Source of the DNA: Hymenobacter aerophilus DSM 13606
GTDB taxonomy: Bacteria; Bacteroidota; Bacteroidia; Cytophagales; Hymenobacteraceae
Assembly (NCBI RefSeq): GCF_000382225.1
Contig: NZ_KB907806.1
Coordinates: 67,394-131,393 of the forward strand
Direction of reading: 5' to 3'
Length of the DNA: 64,000 nt
This document shows, piece by piece, positions 6,219-14,636 of this stretch. Positions within the stretch are counted from its first letter, which is position 1; each line of letters starts with the position of its first letter. The notes below the pieces were generated by a model that worked only from the letters and a program-made list of their open reading frames with translations, had not been told where the DNA came from and searched no databases. The translations under genes and the position numbers were made by a program.

Positions 6219-8645
6219 CTACCGGCCCACCCGGCCTTCTTCCTCCTGGCTGCCGGCGTTGCGCTGGGTGCGGGTCTTGCCGTTGCCCAGCTTGCAGGTG
6301 AAGGTTAGCGTTACGCGGCGGCTTTCCCACTGGTTGGTCCAGGTTTGGTTGACGTTGTTGTAGCGCAGGTCGCTCCGGAAGCGGTTGGTGGCGAATACGT
6401 CGCTAATGCGCAGGCTCAGGCTGGCTTTTTCGGCCCACAGCTGCTTTTTGAAGCCCAGGTTGAGCTGCCCCGAGGAGCGGGTGTAGAACAGCCCCTGCAC
6501 CGAAGGCGAATTGTAGTAGCCACCCACCAGCACCTGGTACTCGCGGGGCAGCTTGAAGGTGTGGTCGGAACTGGCCGACCAGCCGAAGCGGGCCAGGCGG
6601 ACGTGCTGGCCTTCCAGTTCGGTAGAAACCACGTTGTAGCTGCCGCTGAGCTCGTTGTCCATGCCCCACCAGTCGGTGAGGGTGGTGTGGCCGCCCGAGC
6701 TAAGCGTGAGCGTAGTGGCCCGGCCCAGGTTGCGGGGCATGGTGGTCGACACCTTGGTCTGGTCGTTCTGGCTTACCACCTCGTTCATGGCGTTGGTTTC
6801 GCGCAGGTAGCTCAGACTCAGCACCTGAAAATCTTTGTGGATGTAGTTGAACACCACCGACTGGGACAGGGAGGGCGCCAGAAACGGGTTGCCCTGGTGA
6901 GCCGTGTAGAAGTCGGTGTAGCGCAGAAACGGGTTGAGGTCCTGGTAGCCCGGCCGGGTGATGCGGCGGCTGACGGAGGCGCTCAGCTGGTTGTGGTCGT
7001 CGATTTTGTAGGCCGCGAAGGCGCTGGGAAACAACTGGAAATAGCGCCGCTGCACGCGCTGGCCGGTGGTGGGCGAGTTGCCCGTCGATTGGGTTAATTC
7101 GCCGCGCAGGCCGCCTTTCAGCTCCAGCTTGCCCAACGTGGTGCTCAGCGTGAAGTAGCCGGCGCTGATGTGCTCGTCGTACTGAAACGAGTTGGTGCGC
7201 AGCGTGTCGAGTAGCCACTGCTGGCCGTTCAGTTGGTCGAACTGGATGGCGCTTGCGGAGGTGGTCCAGCTGGTTTTGCCCCCGGTTTCGGCCCGCCACT
7301 TGGTGCCCGCGAACGGGTGCACGTAATCGATTTTGGCAGCCCGGATAGTGGTTTCCGAGGAGTTGGCACTTCGTAATTTACCAGCGTCCTGGCCCAAGCC
7401 CTCGTTTTCCAGCCCAGAAGCCAGGTTACGGAATTGCTGGTCCTGGGCGCTGGTGTAGCGCACCAGGTCGGCATCGGCGCTCAGTTCGCGGCCGGTGCTG
7501 TCGATGGTCCAGCGGTAATTCAGGTTGAGGGCTTGCGATGCGCCGTGGCCGTCCTGGGGGTTGAAAAGCTGGCGGCGCTCCACGAAGCGGCCGGCCGGGT
7601 CGGTGGTCACGGAGTTGGCGGTGCTCAGGGCGGTGGTCTGGTCGGCGGCCCCGCGCAGGCCCAGGCCCAGACTGTGGCGGGCGTTCAGGGCTACCTCGGC
7701 CCCGGCGGCGTAGTTGCCGGTGTAGGTGAGGGGGCGCCAGTAGTTTTCCTGGCTGAACACCGTGTCGCGGATGAGGCGGCGCATGGTGAGGCGGTTGAAC
7801 GAGTTGTAGCGGCCCCCGTCGAGGCGGGCGTACAGGCGCACCTTGTCCACGTTGTAGGCCAGGTTGGTGCCGGCCCAGCTTTTCTCGAAGCGCCCGTAGC
7901 CGCCGCCCACATTGAACGTGCCGCTCAGGCCCGGCAGCTGGTTGCGCTTCAGCCGGATATTGAGCACCCCGGCGGTGCCAGCGGCGTCCATCGAGGCGGG
8001 CGGGTTGGGCAGCAGCTCTAGCTGGCTGATGGCCGAGGCCGGCAGCGACTTGAGGTAGTTCTTCAGCACCTCGCCCGACATGTAGGTAAGCTTGCCGTCG
8101 ATGAGCACGTTGATGCCCGTGCTGCCCCGGTACACGATGTTTTCGTCCTTGTCGAGCCGGATGCCGGGGGCCTGTTGCAGCACCTCCAGGGCGTTGGTGC
8201 CGGCCGTGTTCAGGCGGGCCACATTGATGATGGTGCGGTCGGCGCGCTGCTCCAGCCGGGGCGGCAGGCCGGTTACCTGCACTTCGCCCAGGGTGGTGGT
8301 GGCCGGAGTCAGGCGCAAAGCGGGCACGGCCACGGGCTGGCCGGCTACCACGGCAAAGGCGGCGCTCCGGGCGGGTTGGTAGCTCATCATCAGCGCCTTC
8401 ACGCAGTAACGACCGGGCTGCACGCCCTCAAACGTATAGCTGCCCTGCTCGGTGGTGGCCAGCGAGGCGGCCACGGCCGAGTCGGGCAGTTGCAGCAGCA
8501 CGGCGGTGGCGAAGCTCAGGGGCCGGGACTGGGCATCCAGCACCCGGCCCGTAATGGGAGCGGCAAGCTGCGTTGGGGCCGGAGCAGAAATCTGGGCGGT
8601 GGCGAAAGCGGGCAGCAGCGAGAGAAGCAGGGTAGCGGAGCGCAT
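6219..8645 (-). CDS. Outer-membrane beta-barrel protein with carboxypeptidase-like N-terminal domain
   Basis: 808 residues. A signal peptide (about 1-17, ending AFATAQ) is followed by a carboxypeptidase-like regulatory domain (about 32-115, ITGRVLDAQSRPLSFATAVL), a plug-like domain (about 120-235, ending in AAGTAGVLNIRLKRNQ) and a long beta-barrel ending in TLTFTCKLGNG before a charged tail. This is the architecture of the outer-membrane beta-barrel family (CarboxypepD-plug-OMP), related to TonB-dependent receptors but commonly without a recognised substrate. It stands alone, convergent with the first Uma2 gene and divergent from a LytS/LytTR pair, so regulation by that pair is plausible but unproven. 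Confidence 0.88.
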   Translation of the reverse strand: MRSATLLLSLLPAFATAQISAPAPTQLAAPITGRVLDAQSRPLSFATAVLLQLPDSAVAASLATTEQGSYTFEGVQPGRYCVKALMMSYQPARSAAFAVVAGQPVAVPALRLTPATTTLGEVQVTGLPPRLEQRADRTIINVARLNTAGTNALEVLQQAPGIRLDKDENIVYRGSTGINVLIDGKLTYMSGEVLKNYLKSLPASAISQLELLPNPPASMDAAGTAGVLNIRLKRNQLPGLSGTFNVGGGYGRFEKSWAGTNLAYNVDKVRLYARLDGGRYNSFNRLTMRRLIRDTVFSQENYWRPLTYTGNYAAGAEVALNARHSLGLGLRGAADQTTALSTANSVTTDPAGRFVERRQLFNPQDGHGASQALNLNYRWTIDSTGRELSADADLVRYTSAQDQQFRNLASGLENEGLGQDAGKLRSANSSETTIRAAKIDYVHPFAGTKWRAETGGKTSWTTSASAIQFDQLNGQQWLLDTLRTNSFQYDEHISAGYFTLSTTLGKLELKGGLRGELTQSTGNSPTTGQRVQRRYFQLFPSAFAAYKIDDHNQLSASVSRRITRPGYQDLNPFLRYTDFYTAHQGNPFLAPSLSQSVVFNYIHKDFQVLSLSYLRETNAMNEVVSQNDQTKVSTTMPRNLGRATTLTLSSGGHTTLTDWWGMDNELSGSYNVVSTELEGQHVRLARFGWSASSDHTFKLPREYQVLVGGYYNSPSVQGLFYTRSSGQLNLGFKKQLWAEKASLSLRISDVFATNRFRSDLRYNNVNQTWTNQWESRRVTLTFTCKLGNGKTRTQRNAGSQEEEGRVGR

Positions 8646-8734
8646 CGGGAGCGGGGCTTAGTGAAAGGGTAAGCCAAAGGTGAGCTCCCGGTTCGGGCGC
8701 TGAAAAAAGATTACACCAAACCCCCGAAACACGC

Positions 8735-8791
8735 TGCCACTGCCCCAAAAGCCGGGTTTGCCCGTTCGCATCCCAAACCGGGGCAGTGGCA
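8735..8791. repeat. Perfect-arm hairpin between divergent OMP and kinase genes
   Basis: TGCCACTGCCCC at 8735-8746 pairs exactly with GGGGCAGTGGCA at 8780-8791, followed by an A-run. An inner partial pairing (GGTTTG with CAAACC) would extend the stem. It sits between the two divergent starts and could be a regulatory or insulating element; no function can be assigned. Confidence 0.6.
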
Positions 8792-8822
8792 TAAAAAAAT
8801 AGGGCTTGCAGTTAGGCCGGTG

Positions 8823-8830
8823 TAGGTTTG
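8823..8830 (+). promoter_or_regulatory. -7 box (TAGGTTTG) of the histidine kinase gene
   Basis: Matches TAnnTTTG and lies 21 bases before the chosen ATG at 8852, which argues against the upstream ATG at 8831 as start. No well-placed -33 TTG was found. Confidence 0.5.
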
Positions 8831-8851
8831 ATGCCTAAACCTGCTACCCGT

Positions 8852-9904
8852 ATGACTACTTCCCGCTTCCTGACCATTCCCATCTTTTTTTGGCACCTGC
8901 TGGGCTGGTTTTTCTACGGCGGCTACAACCTGCTGGGCCTGTTCATCGGCCGCAACTCGCCCACGCCCCAGGCCCTGTGGTTCAACGGCTCCATGCTGCT
9001 TATCCGCATTCTGGAGTTTTACCTGTGCTATCTGGTAATCTATCCGCGGCTGCTCCGCCCGGGGCGGGGCTGGTCGTTGGTGGGGGCGGTGCTGGGCGTG
9101 GTGGCGCTGTTTATTGGGCTGCGTGCGTTTATTGAGGAAGTGCTGTTCCCGGCCGTGCTGGGTTTTGGTAACTACCAAATAGGTGGTTCTACTGCTTTTA
9201 AAGTAGGTTATTACATAGGCGATAATATATACTTCGCTACGCCCATTATTTTAATCAGCGCGGCCATTTGGGCTAGTCAGACTGCGCTACAAAGAGAGCG
9301 GGAAAACCGGGTGCTACGGGATGAAAAGCGGGCGGCCGAAGTGGCCTTCCTCAAAACCCAGATCAACCCGCATTTTCTCTACAACACGCTCAACATGCTC
9401 TATGGGCTGGCCTACCCGGTGTCGAAGCCGCTGGCCGCCGCCATCCTCAAGCTGGCCGACCTGATGCGCTACATGCTGCCCGACACGCCCGACGGCCAGG
9501 TGCTGCTGAGCGAGGAGCTCGACTACCTGCGCAACTACCTCGACCTGTACCGCCTGCGCTTTGCCGACCAGTTTTTCGTGGATTTTCAGCTCCGCGGCGA
9601 CCCCACCGGCCACCGCATCGCGCCGCTGCTGCTCATCCCGTTCGTGGAAAACGCCCTCAAGCACGGCACCCTCGACGACCCCGCCCACCCGGTTCAGATT
9701 CAGCTGGAGGTGACTGCCAGCGGCTTACAATTCGAAGTCCGCAACCAGCCGCTTCACTCCGGCGACCACAAGGACGCCACCACCGGCGTGGGCCTGCCCA
9801 ACCTGCGGCGGCGGCTGGAGCTGCTGTATCCCGGCCGCTACACGCTGAGCGTGGGGATGGAGGCGGCGCAATTCGTTACTTCGCTGCAACTTGCCGAGGG
9901 ATAA
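8852..9904 (+). CDS. LytS-type sensor histidine kinase
   Basis: 350 residues. Four or five hydrophobic helices occupy about residues 6-140 (FFWHLLGWFF, GSMLLIRILEFYLCYLVI, LVGAVLGVVALFIGL, FATPIILISAAIW). A short coiled segment leads into the histidine-kinase domain of the LytS/YpdA type with the phospho-acceptor H174 in FLKTQINPHFLYNTLNML, and an ATP-binding lid with IPFVENALKHG and GVGLPNLRRRLELLYPG. The following LytTR regulator (10000-10740) is the expected partner. The sensor region is only membrane helices, so the signal is likely membrane-associated. The start was chosen from the -7 box at 8823-8830. Confidence 0.93.
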   Translation: MTTSRFLTIPIFFWHLLGWFFYGGYNLLGLFIGRNSPTPQALWFNGSMLLIRILEFYLCYLVIYPRLLRPGRGWSLVGAVLGVVALFIGLRAFIEEVLFPAVLGFGNYQIGGSTAFKVGYYIGDNIYFATPIILISAAIWASQTALQRERENRVLRDEKRAAEVAFLKTQINPHFLYNTLNMLYGLAYPVSKPLAAAILKLADLMRYMLPDTPDGQVLLSEELDYLRNYLDLYRLRFADQFFVDFQLRGDPTGHRIAPLLLIPFVENALKHGTLDDPAHPVQIQLEVTASGLQFEVRNQPLHSGDHKDATTGVGLPNLRRRLELLYPGRYTLSVGMEAAQFVTSLQLAEG

Positions 9905-9999
9905 ATCGGAAGTGAAGAGCACAACTTTCGTTGCCGTCCTTAGTCTGTCAGAACAAGAGCTAACAGCTAGCAGCTGAAAGCTAATAGCTAAACACTTCT

Positions 10000-10740
10000 A
10001 TGATTCGTTGCCTGGTAGTTGACGACGAAGCGCCGGCCCTGGCCATTCTGGCCGATTACATCAACCAGGTGCCCTTCCTGACGCTGGTGGGTACCACCAC
10101 CAAGCCCATCGAAGCCCTCACGCTGGTGCAGCAGGGCGGGGTTGATTTGGTGTTTCTCGACATTCAGATGCCCCGGCTCACGGGCCTGCAGTTCCTCAAG
10201 CTGGCGGGCAACAAATGCCGGGTCATCCTCACCACCGCCTACCCCGAATACGCCCTCGAAGGCTACGAAAACGACGTGGTCGATTACCTGCTCAAGCCCG
10301 TTTCGTTCGAGCGGTTCTTCAAGGCGGCCCAGAAGGCGCTGGCCCTGCTGCCCGGCCCGGCCGCCGTGGTGCCGTCCGCGCCGGTAGCAGCCCCAGCGGC
10401 CCCGGTGCTGACCCCGCCCGCGCCGGTGGCCGACCATATGTTTGTGAAGGGCGAGAGCAAGAACAAGTTTCTGCGGGTCGAGTACGCCGATATCCTCTAT
10501 ATCGAGGGCCTGAGCAACTACGTGGCCATCCACTTGCCCGAACTGCGGCTGGTTACCTACCACACGCTCAAGGATTTGGTTGAAACCCTGCCCCAGCCGC
10601 CATTTCTGCGGGTGCATAAGTCCTTCATCGTGTCGCTCAGCAAAATCCGCATGGTCGACGGCAACACGATTTACATCGGCGACAAGGAAATTCCGGTCAG
10701 CGAAACCTACCGCGAGCAACTCTACCAGCTCATCCGCTAG
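10000..10740 (+). CDS. LytTR family response regulator
   Basis: 246 residues. Receiver domain at 1-118 with the acidic pocket D8/D9, phospho-acceptor D54 (FLDIQMP) and K99 (LLKPV). A Pro/Ala-rich linker (about 118-146) leads to a LytTR DNA-binding domain (147-246, with DILYIEGLSNYVAIHL and LRVHKSFIVSLSKI). It follows its kinase by 95 bases that hold GCTAACAGCTAGCAG words but no hairpin. LytTR regulators bind direct repeats upstream of targets; none was identified here. The nearest outer-membrane gene (6219-8645) is a candidate target by position only. Confidence 0.94.
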   Translation: MIRCLVVDDEAPALAILADYINQVPFLTLVGTTTKPIEALTLVQQGGVDLVFLDIQMPRLTGLQFLKLAGNKCRVILTTAYPEYALEGYENDVVDYLLKPVSFERFFKAAQKALALLPGPAAVVPSAPVAAPAAPVLTPPAPVADHMFVKGESKNKFLRVEYADILYIEGLSNYVAIHLPELRLVTYHTLKDLVETLPQPPFLRVHKSFIVSLSKIRMVDGNTIYIGDKEIPVSETYREQLYQLIR

Positions 10741-10802
10741 GCCCAGCCAGATAGTAAGCGGCGGGCCGGATTGACGCTGAACCGGGCAGCAGCGAAAAGC
10801 CT

Positions 10803-10810
10803 TATCTTTG
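10803..10810 (+). promoter_or_regulatory. -7 box (TATCTTTG) of Uma2 copy 2
   Basis: Exact TAnnTTTG match 23 bases before the ATG at 10834. No matching -33 element is seen at the right distance. Confidence 0.5.
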
Positions 10811-10833
10811 AAGTATCCCCAACGCTACCTGCT

Positions 10834-11439
10834 ATGGCCCAACCCCAAACTGCCGCGCCCGCCCGCTACACGGTCGAAGAATACCTGGCGCTGGAAGAAA
10901 CCGCCGACCAGCGGCACGAGTACTTCGAGGGTGAGGTGTTTGCCATGTCGGGGGCTTCGGCCACGCACCACACCATCCGTCAGAACTGCGTTATCAGCCT
11001 GCGGGCCGGGCTGCGCGGGCGCGGCTGCAAGGTGTATGACGAAGGCATGAAGCTGGCCGTGCAGGAGGGCCGCTACTACACGTATCCGGATGTGCTGGTG
11101 ACCTGCCATGCTGCTGATGTGGAGGAGCCATTCATCGTGCGCCACCCGGTGCTTATCATCGAAGTCCTCTCGCCATCTACCGCCGACCACGACCGGAGCT
11201 GGAAATTCAATCAGTACAAGCAGATAGCTTCGTTGCAACACTACGTGCTCGTAACCCAGCACACCTGCCTGGTCGAGTGGTTCCGGCGTGAGGAAAGCGG
11301 CGTCTGGTCCTTCACGCCGCTGGCGGAGCTGACCGACACGCTGGAAATTCCCGAGCTGGGCCTGACGCTACCAGTGGCCGCGGTGTACGACGAACTGGAC
11401 ATCACGCCCATGCAGGCCCAGCCACCGACCGAGCAGTAA
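10834..11439 (+). CDS. Uma2 family putative nuclease, copy 2
   Basis: 201 residues from the ATG at 10834; the earlier TTG at 10771 lies upstream of the -7 box and is excluded. It shares ARYTVEEYLALEETADQRHE with copy 1 at 5552-6181 and has the same YPDVLVTC and LIIEVLSPST motifs expected for the PD-(D/E)xK core. The two paralogues are nearly identical at DNA level over the first roughly 55 bases of the domain and more diverged afterwards, indicating old duplication or gene conversion. Biological role unknown. Confidence 0.85.
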   Translation: MAQPQTAAPARYTVEEYLALEETADQRHEYFEGEVFAMSGASATHHTIRQNCVISLRAGLRGRGCKVYDEGMKLAVQEGRYYTYPDVLVTCHAADVEEPFIVRHPVLIIEVLSPSTADHDRSWKFNQYKQIASLQHYVLVTQHTCLVEWFRREESGVWSFTPLAELTDTLEIPELGLTLPVAAVYDELDITPMQAQPPTEQ

Positions 11440-11484
11440 GCTGCTGTCAGCCAGTAAAATTGCAAGCCGCTTTAAACAGAAAAC

Positions 11485-11506
11485 GGCCACCCCAGACAGG
11501 GTGGCC
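11485..11506. terminator. Bidirectional terminator between convergent genes
   Basis: GGCCACCC at 11485-11492 pairs with GGGTGGCC at 11499-11506 around CAGACA, flanked by AAAAC upstream and ATTTT downstream, between the Uma2 gene and pruA. Confidence 0.8.
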
Positions 11507-11539
11507 ATTTTCAGTTCAGGCAAGAAACAGCGCTTTGGG

Positions 11540-13204
11540 CTAGATGCCTTTGTCGCGGTTCAAATCCTCGGCTGGGGCGGCGCCCAGGAAGGGGTAGCGG
11601 TAATCCATAACCGGCACGAAGGTCTCCTTGATGGTGCGCGGCGACACCCAGCGGAGCAGGTTGAGGATGGAGCCGGCCTTGTCGTTGGTGCCGGAGGCGC
11701 GGGCGCCGCCGAAGGGCTGCTGGCCCACCACGGCCCCGGTGGGCTTGTCGTTGATGTAGAAGTTGCCGGCCGCCTGCACCAGTTTCTTGGTGGCCAGGTC
11801 GATGGCGTAGCGGTCCTGGGCAAACACGGCGCCGGTCAGGGCGTAGGGCGAAGTCTGGTCGACTACCTCCAGGGTTTGCTCGTACTCGTCGGCCTCGTAC
11901 ACATACACCGTCACGACGGGGCCGAACAGTTCCTCGCACATGGTCACGTACTTGGGGTCCTTGGTGACGATGACGGTGGGCTCGATGAAGTAGCCCTTGC
12001 TCTTGCTGTAACCGCCGCCGGCCACGATTTCCACGCTGCTGTCGGCCTTGGCGGCGTCGAGGTACTTGGCCAGCTTGTCGAACGATTTTTCGTCAATCAC
12101 GGCGTTGATGAAGTTGGAGAGGTCCTCCACGTCGCCCATTTTGAAGGTGGCGAGGTCCTCCTTCACGTAGCCCAGAATTTCGTCGGCCAGGTTCGAGGGC
12201 AGATACACCCGCGAGGCGGCCGAGCACTTCTGACCCTGATACTCGAAGGCGCCGCGCGAAATGCCCACGGCCACGGCCTTCGCTTTGGCCGATTCGTGGG
12301 CCACGATGAAGTCCTTGCCGCCGGTTTCGCCCACGATGCGCGGGTAGGTTTTGTACTTGCTGATGTTCTCGCCAATCGTTTTCCAGATGTGCTGGAACAC
12401 GCCGGTCGAGCCCGTGAAGTGGATGCCCGCGAAATCGGGGTGCTGGAAGATGACCTCGCCGGCCGTCGGACCGTCCACGTACACCAGGTTGATAACGCCG
12501 TCGGGCAGGCCGGCTTCCTTGAACAGCTCCATCAGCACCTGGGCCGAGTAGACCTGAGTGTCGGCGGGCTTCCAGACGGCGACGTTGCCGAGCATGGCCG
12601 CCGAGGTGGGCAGGTTGCCGGCAATGGCCGTGAAGTTGAAGGGCGTGAGGGCGAAAATGAAGCCCTCCAGGGGCCGGTGCTCCAGCCGGTTCCACATGCC
12701 GGGCGACGAAACGGGCTGCTGCTTGTACAGCTCGCTCATGTAGTACACGTTGAAGCGCAGGAAGTCAATCAGCTCGCAGGCGGCGTCAATTTCGGCCTGG
12801 AAGGCGTTTTTGCTCTGCCCCAGCATGGTGGCCGCGTTGAGGCGGGCGCGGTAGGGGCCGGCCAGCAAATCGGCGGCTTTCAGGAAGATGGCGGCCCGCT
12901 GCTCCCAGGGCAGCTCGGCCCACTCGGTGCGGGCGGCCAGCGCGGCCTCAATGGCCTGCTGCACGTGCGAAGCGTCGCCGCGGTGGAAGTGACCCAGCGT
13001 GTGCTTATGGTCGTGGGGCGGGCTCATGCGCACGAGCTTGCCGGTGCGCACCTCCTGGCCGCCAATGTGCATGGCAATATCGCGCTCCTGCTGCTTGAGC
13101 TCCTTTAGGGTCTTGAGCAACTCAATCCGCTCGGGCGAATCGGGCGCGTAGCCCTTCACGGGCTCATTTATCGGTAGCGGAACGTTGAAATGGGCATTGG
13201 CCAT
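11540..13204 (-). CDS. pruA: L-glutamate gamma-semialdehyde (1-pyrroline-5-carboxylate) dehydrogenase
   Basis: 554 residues, the length of the Bacteroidota stand-alone P5C dehydrogenase. Aldehyde-dehydrogenase motifs are present: LTPFNFTAIAGNLPT (Rossmann entry), VGETGGKDF (general-base Glu), a catalytic Cys in YQGQKCSAASRVYLP, EELFGPVVTVYVY, and the C-terminal PFGGARASGTNDKAG. It oxidises glutamate semialdehyde to glutamate in proline catabolism. No proline dehydrogenase gene is adjacent, so the pathway is split. A TACCTTTG box lies 38 bases upstream of the start. Confidence 0.95.
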   Translation of the reverse strand: MANAHFNVPLPINEPVKGYAPDSPERIELLKTLKELKQQERDIAMHIGGQEVRTGKLVRMSPPHDHKHTLGHFHRGDASHVQQAIEAALAARTEWAELPWEQRAAIFLKAADLLAGPYRARLNAATMLGQSKNAFQAEIDAACELIDFLRFNVYYMSELYKQQPVSSPGMWNRLEHRPLEGFIFALTPFNFTAIAGNLPTSAAMLGNVAVWKPADTQVYSAQVLMELFKEAGLPDGVINLVYVDGPTAGEVIFQHPDFAGIHFTGSTGVFQHIWKTIGENISKYKTYPRIVGETGGKDFIVAHESAKAKAVAVGISRGAFEYQGQKCSAASRVYLPSNLADEILGYVKEDLATFKMGDVEDLSNFINAVIDEKSFDKLAKYLDAAKADSSVEIVAGGGYSKSKGYFIEPTVIVTKDPKYVTMCEELFGPVVTVYVYEADEYEQTLEVVDQTSPYALTGAVFAQDRYAIDLATKKLVQAAGNFYINDKPTGAVVGQQPFGGARASGTNDKAGSILNLLRWVSPRTIKETFVPVMDYRYPFLGAAPAEDLNRDKGI

Positions 13205-13242
13205 AAAACGGATGGTTTTTAGGTGGCGGAATGGATAGACTG

Positions 13243-13250
13243 CAAAGGTA
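13243..13250 (-). promoter_or_regulatory. -7 box (TACCTTTG) of pruA
   Basis: Exact TAnnTTTG on the minus strand, giving an expected leader of about 32 bases before the ATG at 13204. No clear -33 TTG at the right distance. Confidence 0.5.
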
Positions 13251-13280
13251 GGGCTTCGGGATTAGGTAGAGTAATACGAG

Positions 13281-13379
13281 TGTCATCCTGAGCGCAGCGA
13301 AGGACCTGCTTACGGAAGCACAAGATGTTGCTGAGGTTGTGCTTCCGTAAGAAGATCCTTCGCTGCGCTCAGGATGACA
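13281..13379. repeat. Inverted repeat, TCATCCTGAGC family
   Basis: Left arm 13281-13321 and right arm 13338-13379, pairing TGTCATCCTGAGCGCAGCGAA with its complement and continuing through CTTACGGAAGCACA after a small mismatch. It lies between the upstream region of pruA and the end of the HMCES-like gene. Confidence 0.9.
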
Positions 13380-13396
13380 GACGGTTTCAGGCTCAA

Positions 13397-14071
13397 CTAC
13401 ACCGGTTCCAGCACGGCCGGCTCGTTGTGGGAGGGCGAGTTTACCAGCTTGCTGATGACGTACTCACGCATCAGCTCGGTGGGGTAGGGGCGGAGCAGGG
13501 CTTGGTGGTCGGCGGCCGGTACGGCGTCGCTGAGCCAGGCCTGTTCGGCCTCGGGGCCCTGCAGAATCACGGGCATCCGGTGGTGCAGGGGCTGCATCAG
13601 GGCGTTGGGCTCGGTGGTGACGATGGTGAAGGTGGGCAGGATTTCGCCGGTGGCGCGGTCGAGCCACTCGTCCCAGAGGCCGGCGAAGGCGTAGGGCTGC
13701 CCGGAGGTGAGCAGGATGCGGTGGGGCGTTTTGGGCGGCAGGCCGTGGGCTTCCTTCTGCTGCCACTCAAAGAAGCTGTCGGCTAATACCAGGCAGCGCC
13801 GCCGCTGCAATAGCTGCCGGAACGAGGGCTTTTCGGCCAGCGTTTCGGCGCGGGCATTGATGGGCTGGGGGCCGCTGGTGCGGTCTTTCACCCAGGCCGG
13901 CACCAGGCCCCATTGCATCAGCCGCACCTGCTCGGGTGCGGTGTTGGTAATCACGGGCAGGTGCTGCGAGGGCGCGGCGTTGTAGGTCGGCGCGAAGTCA
14001 GTGGTATAGTCAGCCCCGAACCGTTCTTTTACCAGGCCGGGCGGGGAAATCAGGGAATAGCGTCCGCACAT
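13397..14071 (-). CDS. SOS-response-associated peptidase (YedK/HMCES type)
   Basis: 224 residues. C2 immediately follows the initiator Met (MCGRYSL) and is the residue that, after Met removal, crosslinks to abasic sites in single-stranded DNA in this family. N31 (YNAAPSQ), E102 (FFEWQQ) and H163 (LHHRMPV) complete the known active-site set. The protein shields abasic sites at replication forks. Length and catalytic residues are complete. It is a single gene, downstream of and on the same strand as a DUF3592-like gene, with an 85-base gap. Confidence 0.94.
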   Translation of the reverse strand: MCGRYSLISPPGLVKERFGADYTTDFAPTYNAAPSQHLPVITNTAPEQVRLMQWGLVPAWVKDRTSGPQPINARAETLAEKPSFRQLLQRRRCLVLADSFFEWQQKEAHGLPPKTPHRILLTSGQPYAFAGLWDEWLDRATGEILPTFTIVTTEPNALMQPLHHRMPVILQGPEAEQAWLSDAVPAADHQALLRPYPTELMREYVISKLVNSPSHNEPAVLEPV

Positions 14072-14156
14072 AATTCAGGAGGAATAAAACGTGAGGCTTC
14101 GTTTTACGCGCATTCCGAAGTGACGTTTTGCTTGTGCGCGAGTTGTCAGGTTCAGG

Positions 14157-14615
14157 CTAGTTTGGTAGATAGCCATCCGGCCGCCGCCTTCGCCAAGCCT
14201 TATTCACCGCCCATCCATCGAAGAAGAAGAGTAGAACTGCGGGAAGCCAGATGAGCATCAGACCACTAAAGCTCCACTCAGAATCCAGCATCGGTTTACC
14301 GGACTGCTGAGCTGCGTAGCGTACTGTCACCTTCATGTCCAATGTCAGCTTGTTGAAGATGCTGGAAGTAGTAATTATCCGAGCTGTCTGCACACCTTGC
14401 TGCGGCTGGCTGTATCGAATAATGACTTCGTAAAGGGAGCTTTTGCCGGAACCGACCTTCCCCGGCAACGCCTGCACGGTAGCAATGGCAGCAGTTCCGT
14501 GCAGCGTCCGCCACCGCGAAACGGCGAGGCCTAGAAAGGCGAGCAGCAATGCTACGCTAACTGGGAATAAAACCCAGGCTCTGAGCCATAAAATGAGGGT
14601 AGCTTTTTGGAACAT
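14157..14615 (-). CDS. DUF3592-like membrane protein
   Basis: 152 residues with one hydrophobic helix near the N-terminus (about 9-32, LRAWVLFPVSVALLLAFLGL) and one near the C-terminus (about 118-135, GLMLIWLPAVLLFFF), separated by a beta-rich soluble segment of about 85 residues (VIIRYSQPQQGVQTARIITT). This two-helix, beta-domain layout and the motif spacing resemble DUF3592 proteins, whose function is unknown. It lies 21 bases after the dNMP-kinase-like gene on the same strand, suggesting co-transcription. Confidence 0.6.
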   Translation of the reverse strand: MFQKATLILWLRAWVLFPVSVALLLAFLGLAVSRWRTLHGTAAIATVQALPGKVGSGKSSLYEVIIRYSQPQQGVQTARIITTSSIFNKLTLDMKVTVRYAAQQSGKPMLDSEWSFSGLMLIWLPAVLLFFFDGWAVNKAWRRRRPDGYLPN

Positions 14616-14636
14616 GTGCAGGCCAGTAACTCACCA

